Shown here: positions 9,744 through 17,913 of the stretch, one piece after another | Layout: each line of letters starts with the position of its first letter | Numbering within the stretch: position 1 is the first letter of the stretch | Origin: Chryseotalea sanaruensis | GTDB lineage: Bacteria; Bacteroidota; Bacteroidia; Cytophagales; Cyclobacteriaceae | Direction of reading: 5' to 3' | Assembly: GCF_003990915.1 (NCBI RefSeq) | Contig: NZ_BHXQ01000002.1 | Coordinates: 682,001 to 746,000 of the forward strand | DNA length: 64,000 nt | Program-made: the position numbers and the translations under genes | The notes under the pieces: generated by a model | The model's database searches: none | Told to the model about the DNA's origin: nothing | The model's input: the letters and a program-made list of their open reading frames with translations, nothing else

Positions 9744-11813
9744 ATGCGAACCAAAGCTCTTACACGCCTGCTCTTCACCCTTGCTGTGTTTACATGGCTG
9801 GCTTTGGTATTTACTGACCTCAGTATTCTATTCAGCACCTCAAATGGTCTTAAACCAGAGGTGGCAACCTGGCTCCCACGTCTGATCCTTAACATTTACA
9901 TCGTTATCCTTTTCTATTATTATAAGTTTAAAATTGAAAGGGATGAATCACTCAATTTCATTGACCTTTTATGGCGTGTTTTTGCCACCGGCCTTATTTC
10001 AACTGTAATTTCTTTGTTGCTGCGCCTTGTTGAAACCTTACTGGGTGGCACAAAACTTACTAGCCATTTCTTATACATCGAGTTTACCTACCTGATCAAC
10101 CTTGGCTTGATGGTGAGCGTGCTGCTATGTGCTTTCATGGCCTGGAAGCGTCTTATTTTATATCAAAAATCCAAGTGGTTAATTCGTCTCTGGACCTTTT
10201 TTGAGGCCGGTATGATCTTGTCGCTGCTGTATAACAGTTTAAGTTATCCTTTTGTACAGCAGTATTATGAGTATGTATTAGGACTTTTTGTTTTTGTGGG
10301 CCTGGTGCTTTCCGGCAACATGAAATGGGTGGCCTATCTTAACTTCCGACAAAAGTGGACAGGCTTGTTATTACTACTTTTAACCATTTTCTATCTCTTT
10401 TATATTTTCATTACATCAGGTTCGCTGGTTCCTGAAGATCTGTTGGTGAGCCAACGAGTAATCGACCACTCAGTACACATATTCATTTTATCCCTGATGA
10501 TTTTTGTGTCGATGTATAGTATCTTCTCATTTCTGGTAATTCTATTCAACTTGCCAACCACTTCAGTCTTTGAACAGAAACTTGAAGAGGTAGTGAACTT
10601 TCAACGTATAAGCCAGTCGATACAGACCGAACAAAATGAAGAGAGCGTTTATAATATTTTGTTGGAAACATCAGTAAGCACTGTCTTTGCTGATGCAGCC
10701 TGGCTTGAAATAAATGGTAGTAAAGAATCGCACAGACTATATACATACGAAATCTCCGAGAAAGAAGCACGAGACATTATCGATCACTTGGCTAAACAGC
10801 AGGTTCGTGGCTTGTTAGACCAAAACCAGGACAAAACAAGAAACCTGTCTAAGCATTTAAGCTCATTACGCGGCTCTCGTTTCCGCTCTATTCTGGCTTA
10901 CCCCATTTATGTAAAGGGTGATAATATTGGTACGCTCGCTTTGTTGAAAGAGCTCCCAGAAGGTTTCAATAAGGAAATGAATAAGATCGTTTCCACCTTT
11001 GCTAACCAAGCTGGTATTTCTATTGAAAACTTCCGCTTGATGGAAGAGGCACTTCAAAACGAACGTTACAAAGAAGAACTAAAAATTGCCAAAACAGTTC
11101 AAAAGAGTCTACTACCTCAACAGCTTGAATTCGATGATCATTTTGACCTCGTGGCTTTCTCTGAATCAGCCGATGAAGTAGGAGGTGATTACTACGACTC
11201 TTTACGAATTAACGAGCACCAAACGGCATTGATTATTGCAGACGTTTCAGGCAAAGGAACAACAGCAGCCTTTCACATGTCGCAGATGAAGGGGATATTC
11301 CATAGTCTGGCACAAGGTTGTACGAGTCCGGAAGACTTTATGTTCAGAGCCAATCAGGCCCTTATCCGCTGTCTTGAACGCGGTTCCTTTATCAGTGCTA
11401 TTTTCTTTGTGATTGATACAGAAACTAAAAAAGTAAAATATGCCCGAGCCGGACATTGCCCGGTACTTTATTACAATAGTTTAACCGATAAAGCCGACTA
11501 TTTTAAAGACAAGGGCGTGGCATTGGGTATGGTGCGCAATAAAAGCTATAAAGAGTTTATTCAACAGAATGAATTTACCTATGCTCCGAACGATGTAATG
11601 GTACTTTACACCGATGGAATTACCGAAGCAAAAAGTGTAAAAGGAGAACAATTTGGTGACGACAGACTAAATCAAGTGTTGTGCGAAGTGAAAACACTTT
11701 CTCCAGAACAAATTCAGGAGCATTTAATCAACCGTTTGTATGCGTTTTCGGGAACCGACAATATCGATGACGATTATACAACCATGATTGTAAAATTTAA
11801 AGAGAGAACATAA
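9744..11813 (+). CDS. SpoIIE/RsbU-type PP2C phosphatase with membrane and GAF domains
   Basis: 689 residues from the ATG at 9744; a TTG 13 codons upstream is also in frame. About eight transmembrane segments (residues ~1-270) are followed by a GAF domain (~290-440), a short coiled coil and a PP2C-type phosphatase domain. The metal-binding motifs EVGGDYYD, ADVSGKG, YTDGITEA and DDYTTM are all present. It is expected to dephosphorylate the STAS anti-anti-sigma protein encoded 21 bp downstream. The membrane part probably senses an envelope signal. Part of a three-gene operon. Confidence 0.9.
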   Translation: MRTKALTRLLFTLAVFTWLALVFTDLSILFSTSNGLKPEVATWLPRLILNIYIVILFYYYKFKIERDESLNFIDLLWRVFATGLISTVISLLLRLVETLLGGTKLTSHFLYIEFTYLINLGLMVSVLLCAFMAWKRLILYQKSKWLIRLWTFFEAGMILSLLYNSLSYPFVQQYYEYVLGLFVFVGLVLSGNMKWVAYLNFRQKWTGLLLLLLTIFYLFYIFITSGSLVPEDLLVSQRVIDHSVHIFILSLMIFVSMYSIFSFLVILFNLPTTSVFEQKLEEVVNFQRISQSIQTEQNEESVYNILLETSVSTVFADAAWLEINGSKESHRLYTYEISEKEARDIIDHLAKQQVRGLLDQNQDKTRNLSKHLSSLRGSRFRSILAYPIYVKGDNIGTLALLKELPEGFNKEMNKIVSTFANQAGISIENFRLMEEALQNERYKEELKIAKTVQKSLLPQQLEFDDHFDLVAFSESADEVGGDYYDSLRINEHQTALIIADVSGKGTTAAFHMSQMKGIFHSLAQGCTSPEDFMFRANQALIRCLERGSFISAIFFVIDTETKKVKYARAGHCPVLYYNSLTDKADYFKDKGVALGMVRNKSYKEFIQQNEFTYAPNDVMVLYTDGITEAKSVKGEQFGDDRLNQVLCEVKTLSPEQIQEHLINRLYAFSGTDNIDDDYTTMIVKFKERT

Positions 11814-11834
11814 TTAGAAAAAAACCGTTTAACC

Positions 11835-12173
11835 ATGATACATATTAAGCGATTACAAGAAGACGGAGCCGATGTAATGGCGTTGGTGGGAGAAATTGAT
11901 GCGAGTTCGTCTATAGACCTTGATTTGGCAATTGCCAAAAGTGTCGGGGAGGGTTTCACTAAATTATTAATTGACTGCTCAGCATTGGAATACATCTCCT
12001 CTGCCGGACTTGGTGTCTTTATGTCATATATCGAAGAATTTAGAGAAAAGAGTATTCAAATGGTATTGTTTGGTATGAACGAAAAGGTAGCAAATACGTT
12101 TCAAATATTGGGTTTGAATGAGTTGCTGAAAATCGCAGCAGACAAGGCAGAGGCAAAGAAAATGTTGGCATGA
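11835..12173 (+). CDS. STAS-domain anti-anti-sigma factor (RsbV/SpoIIAA-like)
   Basis: 112 residues, a single STAS domain of normal length. The phospho-acceptor motif YISSAGLG (Ser55/Ser56) is intact. In the known system the unphosphorylated form binds the anti-sigma kinase and frees its target. It is encoded between its presumed phosphatase and kinase; its stop overlaps the start of the kinase gene by 4 bp (ATGA), which implies translational coupling. Confidence 0.9.
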   Translation: MIHIKRLQEDGADVMALVGEIDASSSIDLDLAIAKSVGEGFTKLLIDCSALEYISSAGLGVFMSYIEEFREKSIQMVLFGMNEKVANTFQILGLNELLKIAADKAEAKKMLA

Positions 12174-12595
12174 TCTACAAGCAAAAAGTTGGCTGTAAAC
12201 TGGAGAATCTAAAAACACTCCGCGACTTTATCAGAGAGTCCTTAGGTCGTCATGGCGTGCACGAGCTGCACATCAGCGAGATCGTATTGGCACTTGATGA
12301 GATGTGTTCAAATTTAATGATACATGCCCATCACTGTAACCCACTAGATCTTTTTGAGCTTCACATTACTGTTGAAAATGGTAAACCCATTGTTTTTGAA
12401 ATTATTGATGACGGAACAGTCTTTGATATTAATAAATTTGACGAGCCAGCGTTGGGCAATCTTGTACACGACAAGCGTAAAGGTGGTCTGGGCATACGCC
12501 TTGTTAAATCTATTATGGATAAAATAGAATATATCCAACGCGATGGTGCCACTGTTTGCCGTCTGGAGAAGCTAGTACGCAAAGCCGTTGCTTAA
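12170..12595 (+). CDS. RsbW-like anti-sigma serine kinase
   Basis: 141 residues, a GHKL ATP-binding domain. The N box (LDEMCSNLMIHAH), G1 box (IDDGTVFD) and G2 box (KGGLGIRLVK) are intact. It is expected to phosphorylate the STAS protein and sequester a partner. No sigma factor lies in this operon, so the partner is either encoded elsewhere (an ECF sigma is at 32.7 kb) or is not a sigma factor. Confidence 0.88.
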   Translation: MIYKQKVGCKLENLKTLRDFIRESLGRHGVHELHISEIVLALDEMCSNLMIHAHHCNPLDLFELHITVENGKPIVFEIIDDGTVFDINKFDEPALGNLVHDKRKGGLGIRLVKSIMDKIEYIQRDGATVCRLEKLVRKAVA

Positions 12596-12610
12596 ATCAT
12601 TTCCGTTCAG

Positions 12611-14605
12611 ATGTCTACTATTCCATTAAGTAATTCGATTAATTTTTTTATGCTTATGCGACTTGTATTACGCCTGCTGTGTCTTTCATTACTCATCAAC
12701 TTTTCTGGACAGGCTCAGTCAAAAGAAAAGCCTGTAACTATTTTTTCGGTTAATAAAAAATCAGTCGGTGCAGAAGAGTTTATTTACTTGTATCAAAAAA
12801 ATCATAAAGGTCGCGAAGGAGAGTTCAACAAAGAGAAAATTGAAGAGTACCTTGATCTCTATATTAAATTCAAATTGAAGGTAGAGGAAGCACGCCAGCG
12901 TGGCATGGACACGACCACAAAATTCACTAAAGAATATCTTGGCTATAAAGAAGCCTTGCGCAAACCATACTTACCAGACAACAAACTTATCGATAGCCTT
13001 ACACAGCTTACTTATAATCGTATGCTTGAGGAAGTAAAGGCAGCTCACATTTTAATTAAGGTTAATCCTGATGCTGCTCCTGAGGACACTTTACAAGCCT
13101 ATAATAAAATACTGAACATCAGAAAAAGACTTGATGCCGGAGAAGACTTTGGCACGCTGGCAATGACTTTTTCGGAAGACCCATCAGCAAAAAGCAATGA
13201 AGGAAATTTAGGTTACTTTACAGCTTTTCAAATGGTTTATCCATTTGAAGCAGCAGCTTATTCAACTGCCATTGGTTCAGTTAGTAACCCAGTACGCACA
13301 CGCTTTGGTTACCACCTTGTAAAGGTTGACGATAAACGTAAAGCACAGGGAGAAATAGAAGTATCGCACTTGTTGATACGTGTTGGTAAAGATCGTAATA
13401 CTGAAAAGGCGAGGCTTCAAATTTTTGATATTTATGATAGACTACAGGGCGGTATGCCGTGGGGTGATCTTTGCAAACAGTATTCAGAAGATCAAAGCAC
13501 GAAAGATAATGGTGGAAAACTCAGGCCATTTGGAGTTGGTGCCATGGCATCAGTCCCTGAATTTGAAGGCAATGCTTTTGGATTAATAAATCCAGGAGAC
13601 TATTCTGCGCCATTTGAAACACAATATGGCTGGCACATAGTAAAACTCGAAAGAAAAATTCCGGTACCTGCCTACAATGAACTAGAGAGTAGTTTGAAGA
13701 GTAGAGTAAGCCGTGATGAGCGCATGCAGGTAGCAAAAGAAGCCATAGCTGTACATCTCAGAAAAAAATATGCTTTTAAAGAAAATGCTGAAGTAAAGAG
13801 AAAAGCAATGCTTTTGGCAGACAGCACATTGCAAAAAGGAGCGTGGAGAGCACCAAATGAAAATCTGAATACCCAAACCTTATTTACGCTGGAGAGCAAA
13901 GCAGTACCCGTTGAAAAATTCTTTGCTTACGTATCAACCAATCAGAAGCCTAATAAGCTTACCCCTGTTTTATATTTTAATCAGTTATATGAAAGCTTCG
14001 TAAATAACAGCATAGAAATGGTGGTAGAAGAGACACTGATGAGCACAAATGCTGACTACCGTTTCTTAAGTAATGAATATTACGAGGGTATTTTACTTTT
14101 TGATATAATGGAGAAAGAGGTTTGGAATAAGGCGTCAACAGATACAATCGGTCAGCGTAGTTATTTTGAAAACAACAGCGCCAAATACAATGCAAGTGAA
14201 CGGGCACAAGCCACCATTTACAGTGCGGCCAAAAAGGAACCATTAGATGGTTTAGAAACTTTGCTAACGGCCGATTCTATTATCGAGAACGCTTACTTGA
14301 AAAAGAATGGTATTCGCATGGATCAGGGTAGATACGAGAAAAATGAACGTGCTGTATTAGACAAGGTAAACTGGGCTCCGGGACACCAAAAAATAGAGTT
14401 AGACGGAATTTATTATCTTGTAAAAATTGACAGCATACTGCCGGCAGGCAGTAGAACGTTTGAAGAAGCAAGAGGATTGCTGGTAGCGGATTATCAAACA
14501 TATTTGGAAAACAAATGGCTTGAGACGCTACGCAAAAAATACCCTGTAAAGATAAATGCAAAAGGAAAGAAATATGTATTGGGCAAGCTCACCAAAGCAG
14601 GCTGA
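12611..14605 (+). CDS. Two-domain parvulin peptidyl-prolyl isomerase/chaperone (PpiC/SurA family)
   Basis: 664 residues from the first ATG; the signal peptide fits better if translation starts at 12650 or 12656 (MLMRLVLRLL), with cleavage near GQAQ. Two parvulin domains are visible at about residues 140-240 and 245-350, each with the EVxxAHILIK/SHLLI strand, a SEDPS/SEDQS segment and a FGYH/YGWH C-terminal His block. The remaining ~300 residues resemble a periplasmic chaperone region. First gene of a set of three related envelope chaperones, 15 bp after the anti-sigma kinase. Confidence 0.85.
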   Translation: MSTIPLSNSINFFMLMRLVLRLLCLSLLINFSGQAQSKEKPVTIFSVNKKSVGAEEFIYLYQKNHKGREGEFNKEKIEEYLDLYIKFKLKVEEARQRGMDTTTKFTKEYLGYKEALRKPYLPDNKLIDSLTQLTYNRMLEEVKAAHILIKVNPDAAPEDTLQAYNKILNIRKRLDAGEDFGTLAMTFSEDPSAKSNEGNLGYFTAFQMVYPFEAAAYSTAIGSVSNPVRTRFGYHLVKVDDKRKAQGEIEVSHLLIRVGKDRNTEKARLQIFDIYDRLQGGMPWGDLCKQYSEDQSTKDNGGKLRPFGVGAMASVPEFEGNAFGLINPGDYSAPFETQYGWHIVKLERKIPVPAYNELESSLKSRVSRDERMQVAKEAIAVHLRKKYAFKENAEVKRKAMLLADSTLQKGAWRAPNENLNTQTLFTLESKAVPVEKFFAYVSTNQKPNKLTPVLYFNQLYESFVNNSIEMVVEETLMSTNADYRFLSNEYYEGILLFDIMEKEVWNKASTDTIGQRSYFENNSAKYNASERAQATIYSAAKKEPLDGLETLLTADSIIENAYLKKNGIRMDQGRYEKNERAVLDKVNWAPGHQKIELDGIYYLVKIDSILPAGSRTFEEARGLLVADYQTYLENKWLETLRKKYPVKINAKGKKYVLGKLTKAG

Positions 14606-14645
14606 GGCTGATCAAAACGAAAGCAGACAAGAAGTTAAATGCTAT

Positions 14646-15512
14646 ATGGCTTTTAGCCTGGCAGCTTTATGTCTGCTATTTTCTTCGTGCGATTTAATCA
14701 AAAGGAAAAGTGAATCAGAAACCGATAACATAAGGCCTTCGGTCGCTCGCGTAGGCGAAACCTATCTTTACCTGGATGAACTTACAGGAATAGTACCTCC
14801 AGGCACACCAAAAGCGGATAGCATAACACGTATGGAAGCCTACGTAAACAGCTGGGTGAGGAAGCAGTTGTTGATAAGGCAGGCAGGCAGGCAGATAGAC
14901 ATTAACAAAGCCGAGGTAGAGCGAAAGTTGCTAGATTACCGATATAGCCTTATCGCCTATGAGTTTCAGACCTACTATATCAAGCAGAACCTTGATACGG
15001 TCGTAGCACAATCGGAAATTGAACAATATTACAAAGAACATCTCGACAACTTTGTGCTCAAGCAAAACATCGTGAGAGCAACCTTCCTAAAGGTACCTCA
15101 AAGTGCGCCACGTACAAAAAAAGTTAAGGATCTCATCTTTTCTACAAAGGAGAAAGATGTTGAAGAACTTAAATCATATTGTCTTAGTTTTGCAGCCTCT
15201 TATCATTTATCTGATTCAAGCTGGATGGAGTTTGACGAACTGGTGAAAGGAACACCCTTGGTGGGGATTCCTGACAAAGTGCAGTTTCTGAAACGTACGC
15301 CCTATTATGAAACAAATGATGAGGCCTATCTGTACTTTTTGAAGGTTGATGAATACCGAATCTCGGATAACGTTTCCCCACTTCAATTTGTAAGGGATGA
15401 TATTGTGAATGTTATTTTAAACAGGCGCAAAGTTGAGCTGGCAAAAAAGCTTGAAGAAGAAGTATATAGTAAAGCACAGGAGACTAATGAATTTGAACTT
15501 TTTAACAAATAA
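14646..15512 (+). CDS. SurA-like lipoprotein with degenerate isomerase domain
   Basis: 288 residues from the ATG at 14646; the open frame extends to 14556 but would overlap the previous gene. The N-terminus is a lipoprotein signal (LLFSSC, Cys15). The SurA_N-like helical part (residues ~25-130) is recognisable, while the parvulin part lacks the histidine blocks present in both neighbours. It is therefore probably a non-catalytic chaperone paralogue. The stop codon is 1 bp from the next start. Confidence 0.7.
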   Translation: MAFSLAALCLLFSSCDLIKRKSESETDNIRPSVARVGETYLYLDELTGIVPPGTPKADSITRMEAYVNSWVRKQLLIRQAGRQIDINKAEVERKLLDYRYSLIAYEFQTYYIKQNLDTVVAQSEIEQYYKEHLDNFVLKQNIVRATFLKVPQSAPRTKKVKDLIFSTKEKDVEELKSYCLSFAASYHLSDSSWMEFDELVKGTPLVGIPDKVQFLKRTPYYETNDEAYLYFLKVDEYRISDNVSPLQFVRDDIVNVILNRRKVELAKKLEEEVYSKAQETNEFELFNK

Positions 15513-15513
15513 T

Positions 15514-16848
15514 ATGAAGCAGTTAAAATGCCTTGGGCTGGTTCTTTTGCTGGTGACATCTGCCTATGGCCAAGAAGAGAACAAGGGGTTTGTGGTTGAT
15601 GAAATCATAGCTAAAGTTGATAATTATATTGTGTTAAAGTCTGAATTAGAGCGGGCTTATCAGGATTACATTACCAATGGTGGTACACCTTCACAGGAGG
15701 CGAGATGCCAATACCTTGCCATTCTTGTACGCAACAAATTAATGGTTGCGAAAGCAGAAATAGATTCGGTGATTGTAGAAGAGTCACAGGTTGATAATAA
15801 CCTGCAACGCAGATTTGATCTCATTCTTGGGCAGTACAATGGTTCTCCTCAGCAATTGGAAGCGGCCTACGGCAAATCAATTGATCAGATCAAGGCTGAT
15901 ATTTATGATCTTGTTAAAGAACAGTTAGTTGTTCAAAGAATGCAGGAAGAAATAACTAAAGATGTTACTGTAACTCCGGCAGAGGTTAAGCGCTTTTTTA
16001 ATAAAATACCTAAAGACTCTATTCCTTTTTTATCAGCTGAAGTAGAAGTTGGACAAATTGTGCGTGTGGCCAAAGTAAGTGATGAGCAGAAAGAAGAAAC
16101 AAAACGCAAGCTCATCGCCCTGCGTGAGAGAATTTTGAAAGGTGAAGATTTTGCAACTTTAGCCAGACAGTACTCAGAGGATCCCAGCGTGGTAGCCAAC
16201 GGTGGTGATATGGGTTTTGTTGGACGGGGTATGATGGTGCCAGAATTTGAAGCAATGAGTTTCAAACTTAAAGCAGGAGAGATATCAATGCCTGTAGAAA
16301 CAGACTTTGGATTCCATATTATTCAGCTGATTGATCGTAGGGGTAATGAATACAACTCACGTCACATTTTAATGTCACCAGCTCCTTCTAATCAGGATTT
16401 GAAAGATGCTACAGATTTTCTTGACAGCATTCGTGTTCTCATCTTAAACGATAGCATTAAGTTTGACAAAGCAGCTAAAGAATTTTCGGATGATGATCAA
16501 ACAAAAAGTTCAGGTGGTTTTTTTGCAGACCAGGAAGGTGGGACCTTCGTATCAGTTGATGAACTTGATCCGGTTATCTTTTTTAGCCTGGATACAATGA
16601 AAGTAGGTGGCGTTTCAAAACCCGTAGCCTATAGAACTGACACCCAAAAGGATGCAGTAAGAATTTTCTATTACAAATCAAGAATTCCTCCACACGAAGC
16701 TTCTTTAAAAGACGATTGGAATAAAATTGAAAGTTTTACCCTGAACGAAAAGAAGAACAGACTTTTATACAAATGGTTTGAGAAAGCCCGTCAGGATGTG
16801 TTCATTAGCATAGATCCTACTTATGACTATTGCAGACTTTTGGAATAA
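15514..16848 (+). CDS. SurA-like periplasmic peptidyl-prolyl isomerase
   Basis: 444 residues from the ATG at 15514, which gives a clean signal peptide ending at AYGQ. The longer open frame from 15433 would overlap the preceding gene. Order: SurA_N helical chaperone region (~20-160), a well-formed parvulin domain with SEDPS, GGDMGFVGRG and FGFHIIQL (~165-275), then a second weaker parvulin (SRHILMSP). It is expected to assist outer-membrane protein folding. Followed 3 bp later by moxR. Confidence 0.88.
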   Translation: MKQLKCLGLVLLLVTSAYGQEENKGFVVDEIIAKVDNYIVLKSELERAYQDYITNGGTPSQEARCQYLAILVRNKLMVAKAEIDSVIVEESQVDNNLQRRFDLILGQYNGSPQQLEAAYGKSIDQIKADIYDLVKEQLVVQRMQEEITKDVTVTPAEVKRFFNKIPKDSIPFLSAEVEVGQIVRVAKVSDEQKEETKRKLIALRERILKGEDFATLARQYSEDPSVVANGGDMGFVGRGMMVPEFEAMSFKLKAGEISMPVETDFGFHIIQLIDRRGNEYNSRHILMSPAPSNQDLKDATDFLDSIRVLILNDSIKFDKAAKEFSDDDQTKSSGGFFADQEGGTFVSVDELDPVIFFSLDTMKVGGVSKPVAYRTDTQKDAVRIFYYKSRIPPHEASLKDDWNKIESFTLNEKKNRLLYKWFEKARQDVFISIDPTYDYCRLLE

Positions 16849-16851
16849 ACG

Positions 16852-17823
16852 ATGATGAAGCCATTTGCTAACGATGTTGAAGCTGCTGATGCACTGGCGG
16901 CTTCGTTTAAGAAAATGCAGGCAGAGATTGGTAAGGTAATTATCGGTCAGCATGACGTTGTACGTCTCTTACTTACAGGTATTTTCTGCCATGGACACTC
17001 GCTTTTAGTGGGTGTGCCCGGATTAGCTAAGACTTTGTTAGTTCAAACGATTTCATCGGCCCTGGATTTGGACTTTAAACGTATACAGTTTACGCCCGAT
17101 CTTATGCCATCAGATATTGTGGGTGCAGAAACCCTCGATAAGGAACGCAACCTGAAATTTGTTAAGGGCCCTATATTCTCCAATATAATCTTGGCTGATG
17201 AAATAAACAGAACCCCTCCAAAAACGCAGGCGGCTTTACTTGAATCTATGCAGGAGTATACCGTTACTATTGGCGGTATTAAATATCAATTACCACAGCC
17301 TTTTTTCGTGCTGGCTACTCAAAACCCGATAGAACAAGAAGGTACTTACCCACTTCCTGAGGCACAGCTGGATCGCTTTATGTTTAACATTTTGCTTAAC
17401 TACCCAAGCATGGCTGAAGAAATTGCCGTGGTTAAAGCAACCACTAGTGACAATGTCTCAAAGGCGACCAAGGTAGTAAGTGCTGAAGAAATTGTAGCCT
17501 TCCAGCATTTAGTAAGAAGGGTACCAGTTCCGGATAATGTAGTAGAATATGCGGTAGCACTTTCAAGCAAAACCAGACCACAAACAAGTGGAGCTTCGCC
17601 TCTGGCTAACGAATACCTTGAGTGGGGAGCAGGCCCAAGAGCCTCCCAATACCTGATTTTAGGAGCCAAATGCAACGCACTTTTCAATGGCAAGTACTCC
17701 CCGGATATTGAAGATGTTCAGGCCATTGCTCAACCTGTGCTTCGCCATCGCATTGTACGCAATTTTAAGGCCGAAGCTGAAGGCATTAGCGTTGACGACA
17801 TTGTAACCCGTTTGATGCAGTAA
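16852..17823 (+). CDS. MoxR-family AAA+ ATPase
   Basis: 323 residues (first ATG at 16852; a second ATG follows immediately). Walker A is GVPGLAKT and Walker B is LADEINRTPPK, with the MoxR-specific ATQNPIEQEGTYPLPEAQLDRF segment and a C-terminal lid. MoxR proteins act as chaperones for metalloenzymes or complexes, usually beside DUF58 and vWA partners. None is present here; instead the gene closes a SurA-like chaperone operon, which suggests an envelope-maturation role (inference). Confidence 0.9.
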   Translation: MMKPFANDVEAADALAASFKKMQAEIGKVIIGQHDVVRLLLTGIFCHGHSLLVGVPGLAKTLLVQTISSALDLDFKRIQFTPDLMPSDIVGAETLDKERNLKFVKGPIFSNIILADEINRTPPKTQAALLESMQEYTVTIGGIKYQLPQPFFVLATQNPIEQEGTYPLPEAQLDRFMFNILLNYPSMAEEIAVVKATTSDNVSKATKVVSAEEIVAFQHLVRRVPVPDNVVEYAVALSSKTRPQTSGASPLANEYLEWGAGPRASQYLILGAKCNALFNGKYSPDIEDVQAIAQPVLRHRIVRNFKAEAEGISVDDIVTRLMQ

Positions 17824-17836
17824 AAGCCTTTGGTCC

Positions 17837-17906
17837 TTCCATTTTACCTTTATACTTTAAATTCTGGCTTCTAACTTCTAACTTCTAACTTCTATCTTCT
17901 ATTTTT
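17837..17906. repeat. Heptad repeat array upstream of glyS
   Basis: The spacer can be read in 7-bp units: TTCCATT, TTACCTT, TATACTT, TAAATTC, TGGCTTC, TAACTTC three times, TATCTTC, TATTTTT. Units 6-8 are identical. The last unit supplies most of the predicted -7 box. Confidence 0.75.
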
Positions 17907-17907
17907 G
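17900..17907 (+). promoter_or_regulatory. Predicted -7 box of glyS
   Basis: TATTTTTG matches TAnnTTTG exactly and ends 6 nt before the glyS ATG, so the transcript would be leaderless or nearly so. Confidence 0.5.
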
Positions 17908-17913
17908 CGCCTT

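Noticed and set aside
14556..14645. Early start of the SurA-like lipoprotein
   Set aside because: It would overlap the previous gene by 50 bp and place the lipobox Cys at residue 45, too far from the N-terminus for a lipoprotein signal.
15433..15513. Upstream start of the SurA-like gene
   Set aside because: It would overlap the previous gene by 80 bp and bury the signal peptide; the ATG at 15514 lies 1 bp after the previous stop and gives a clean signal.
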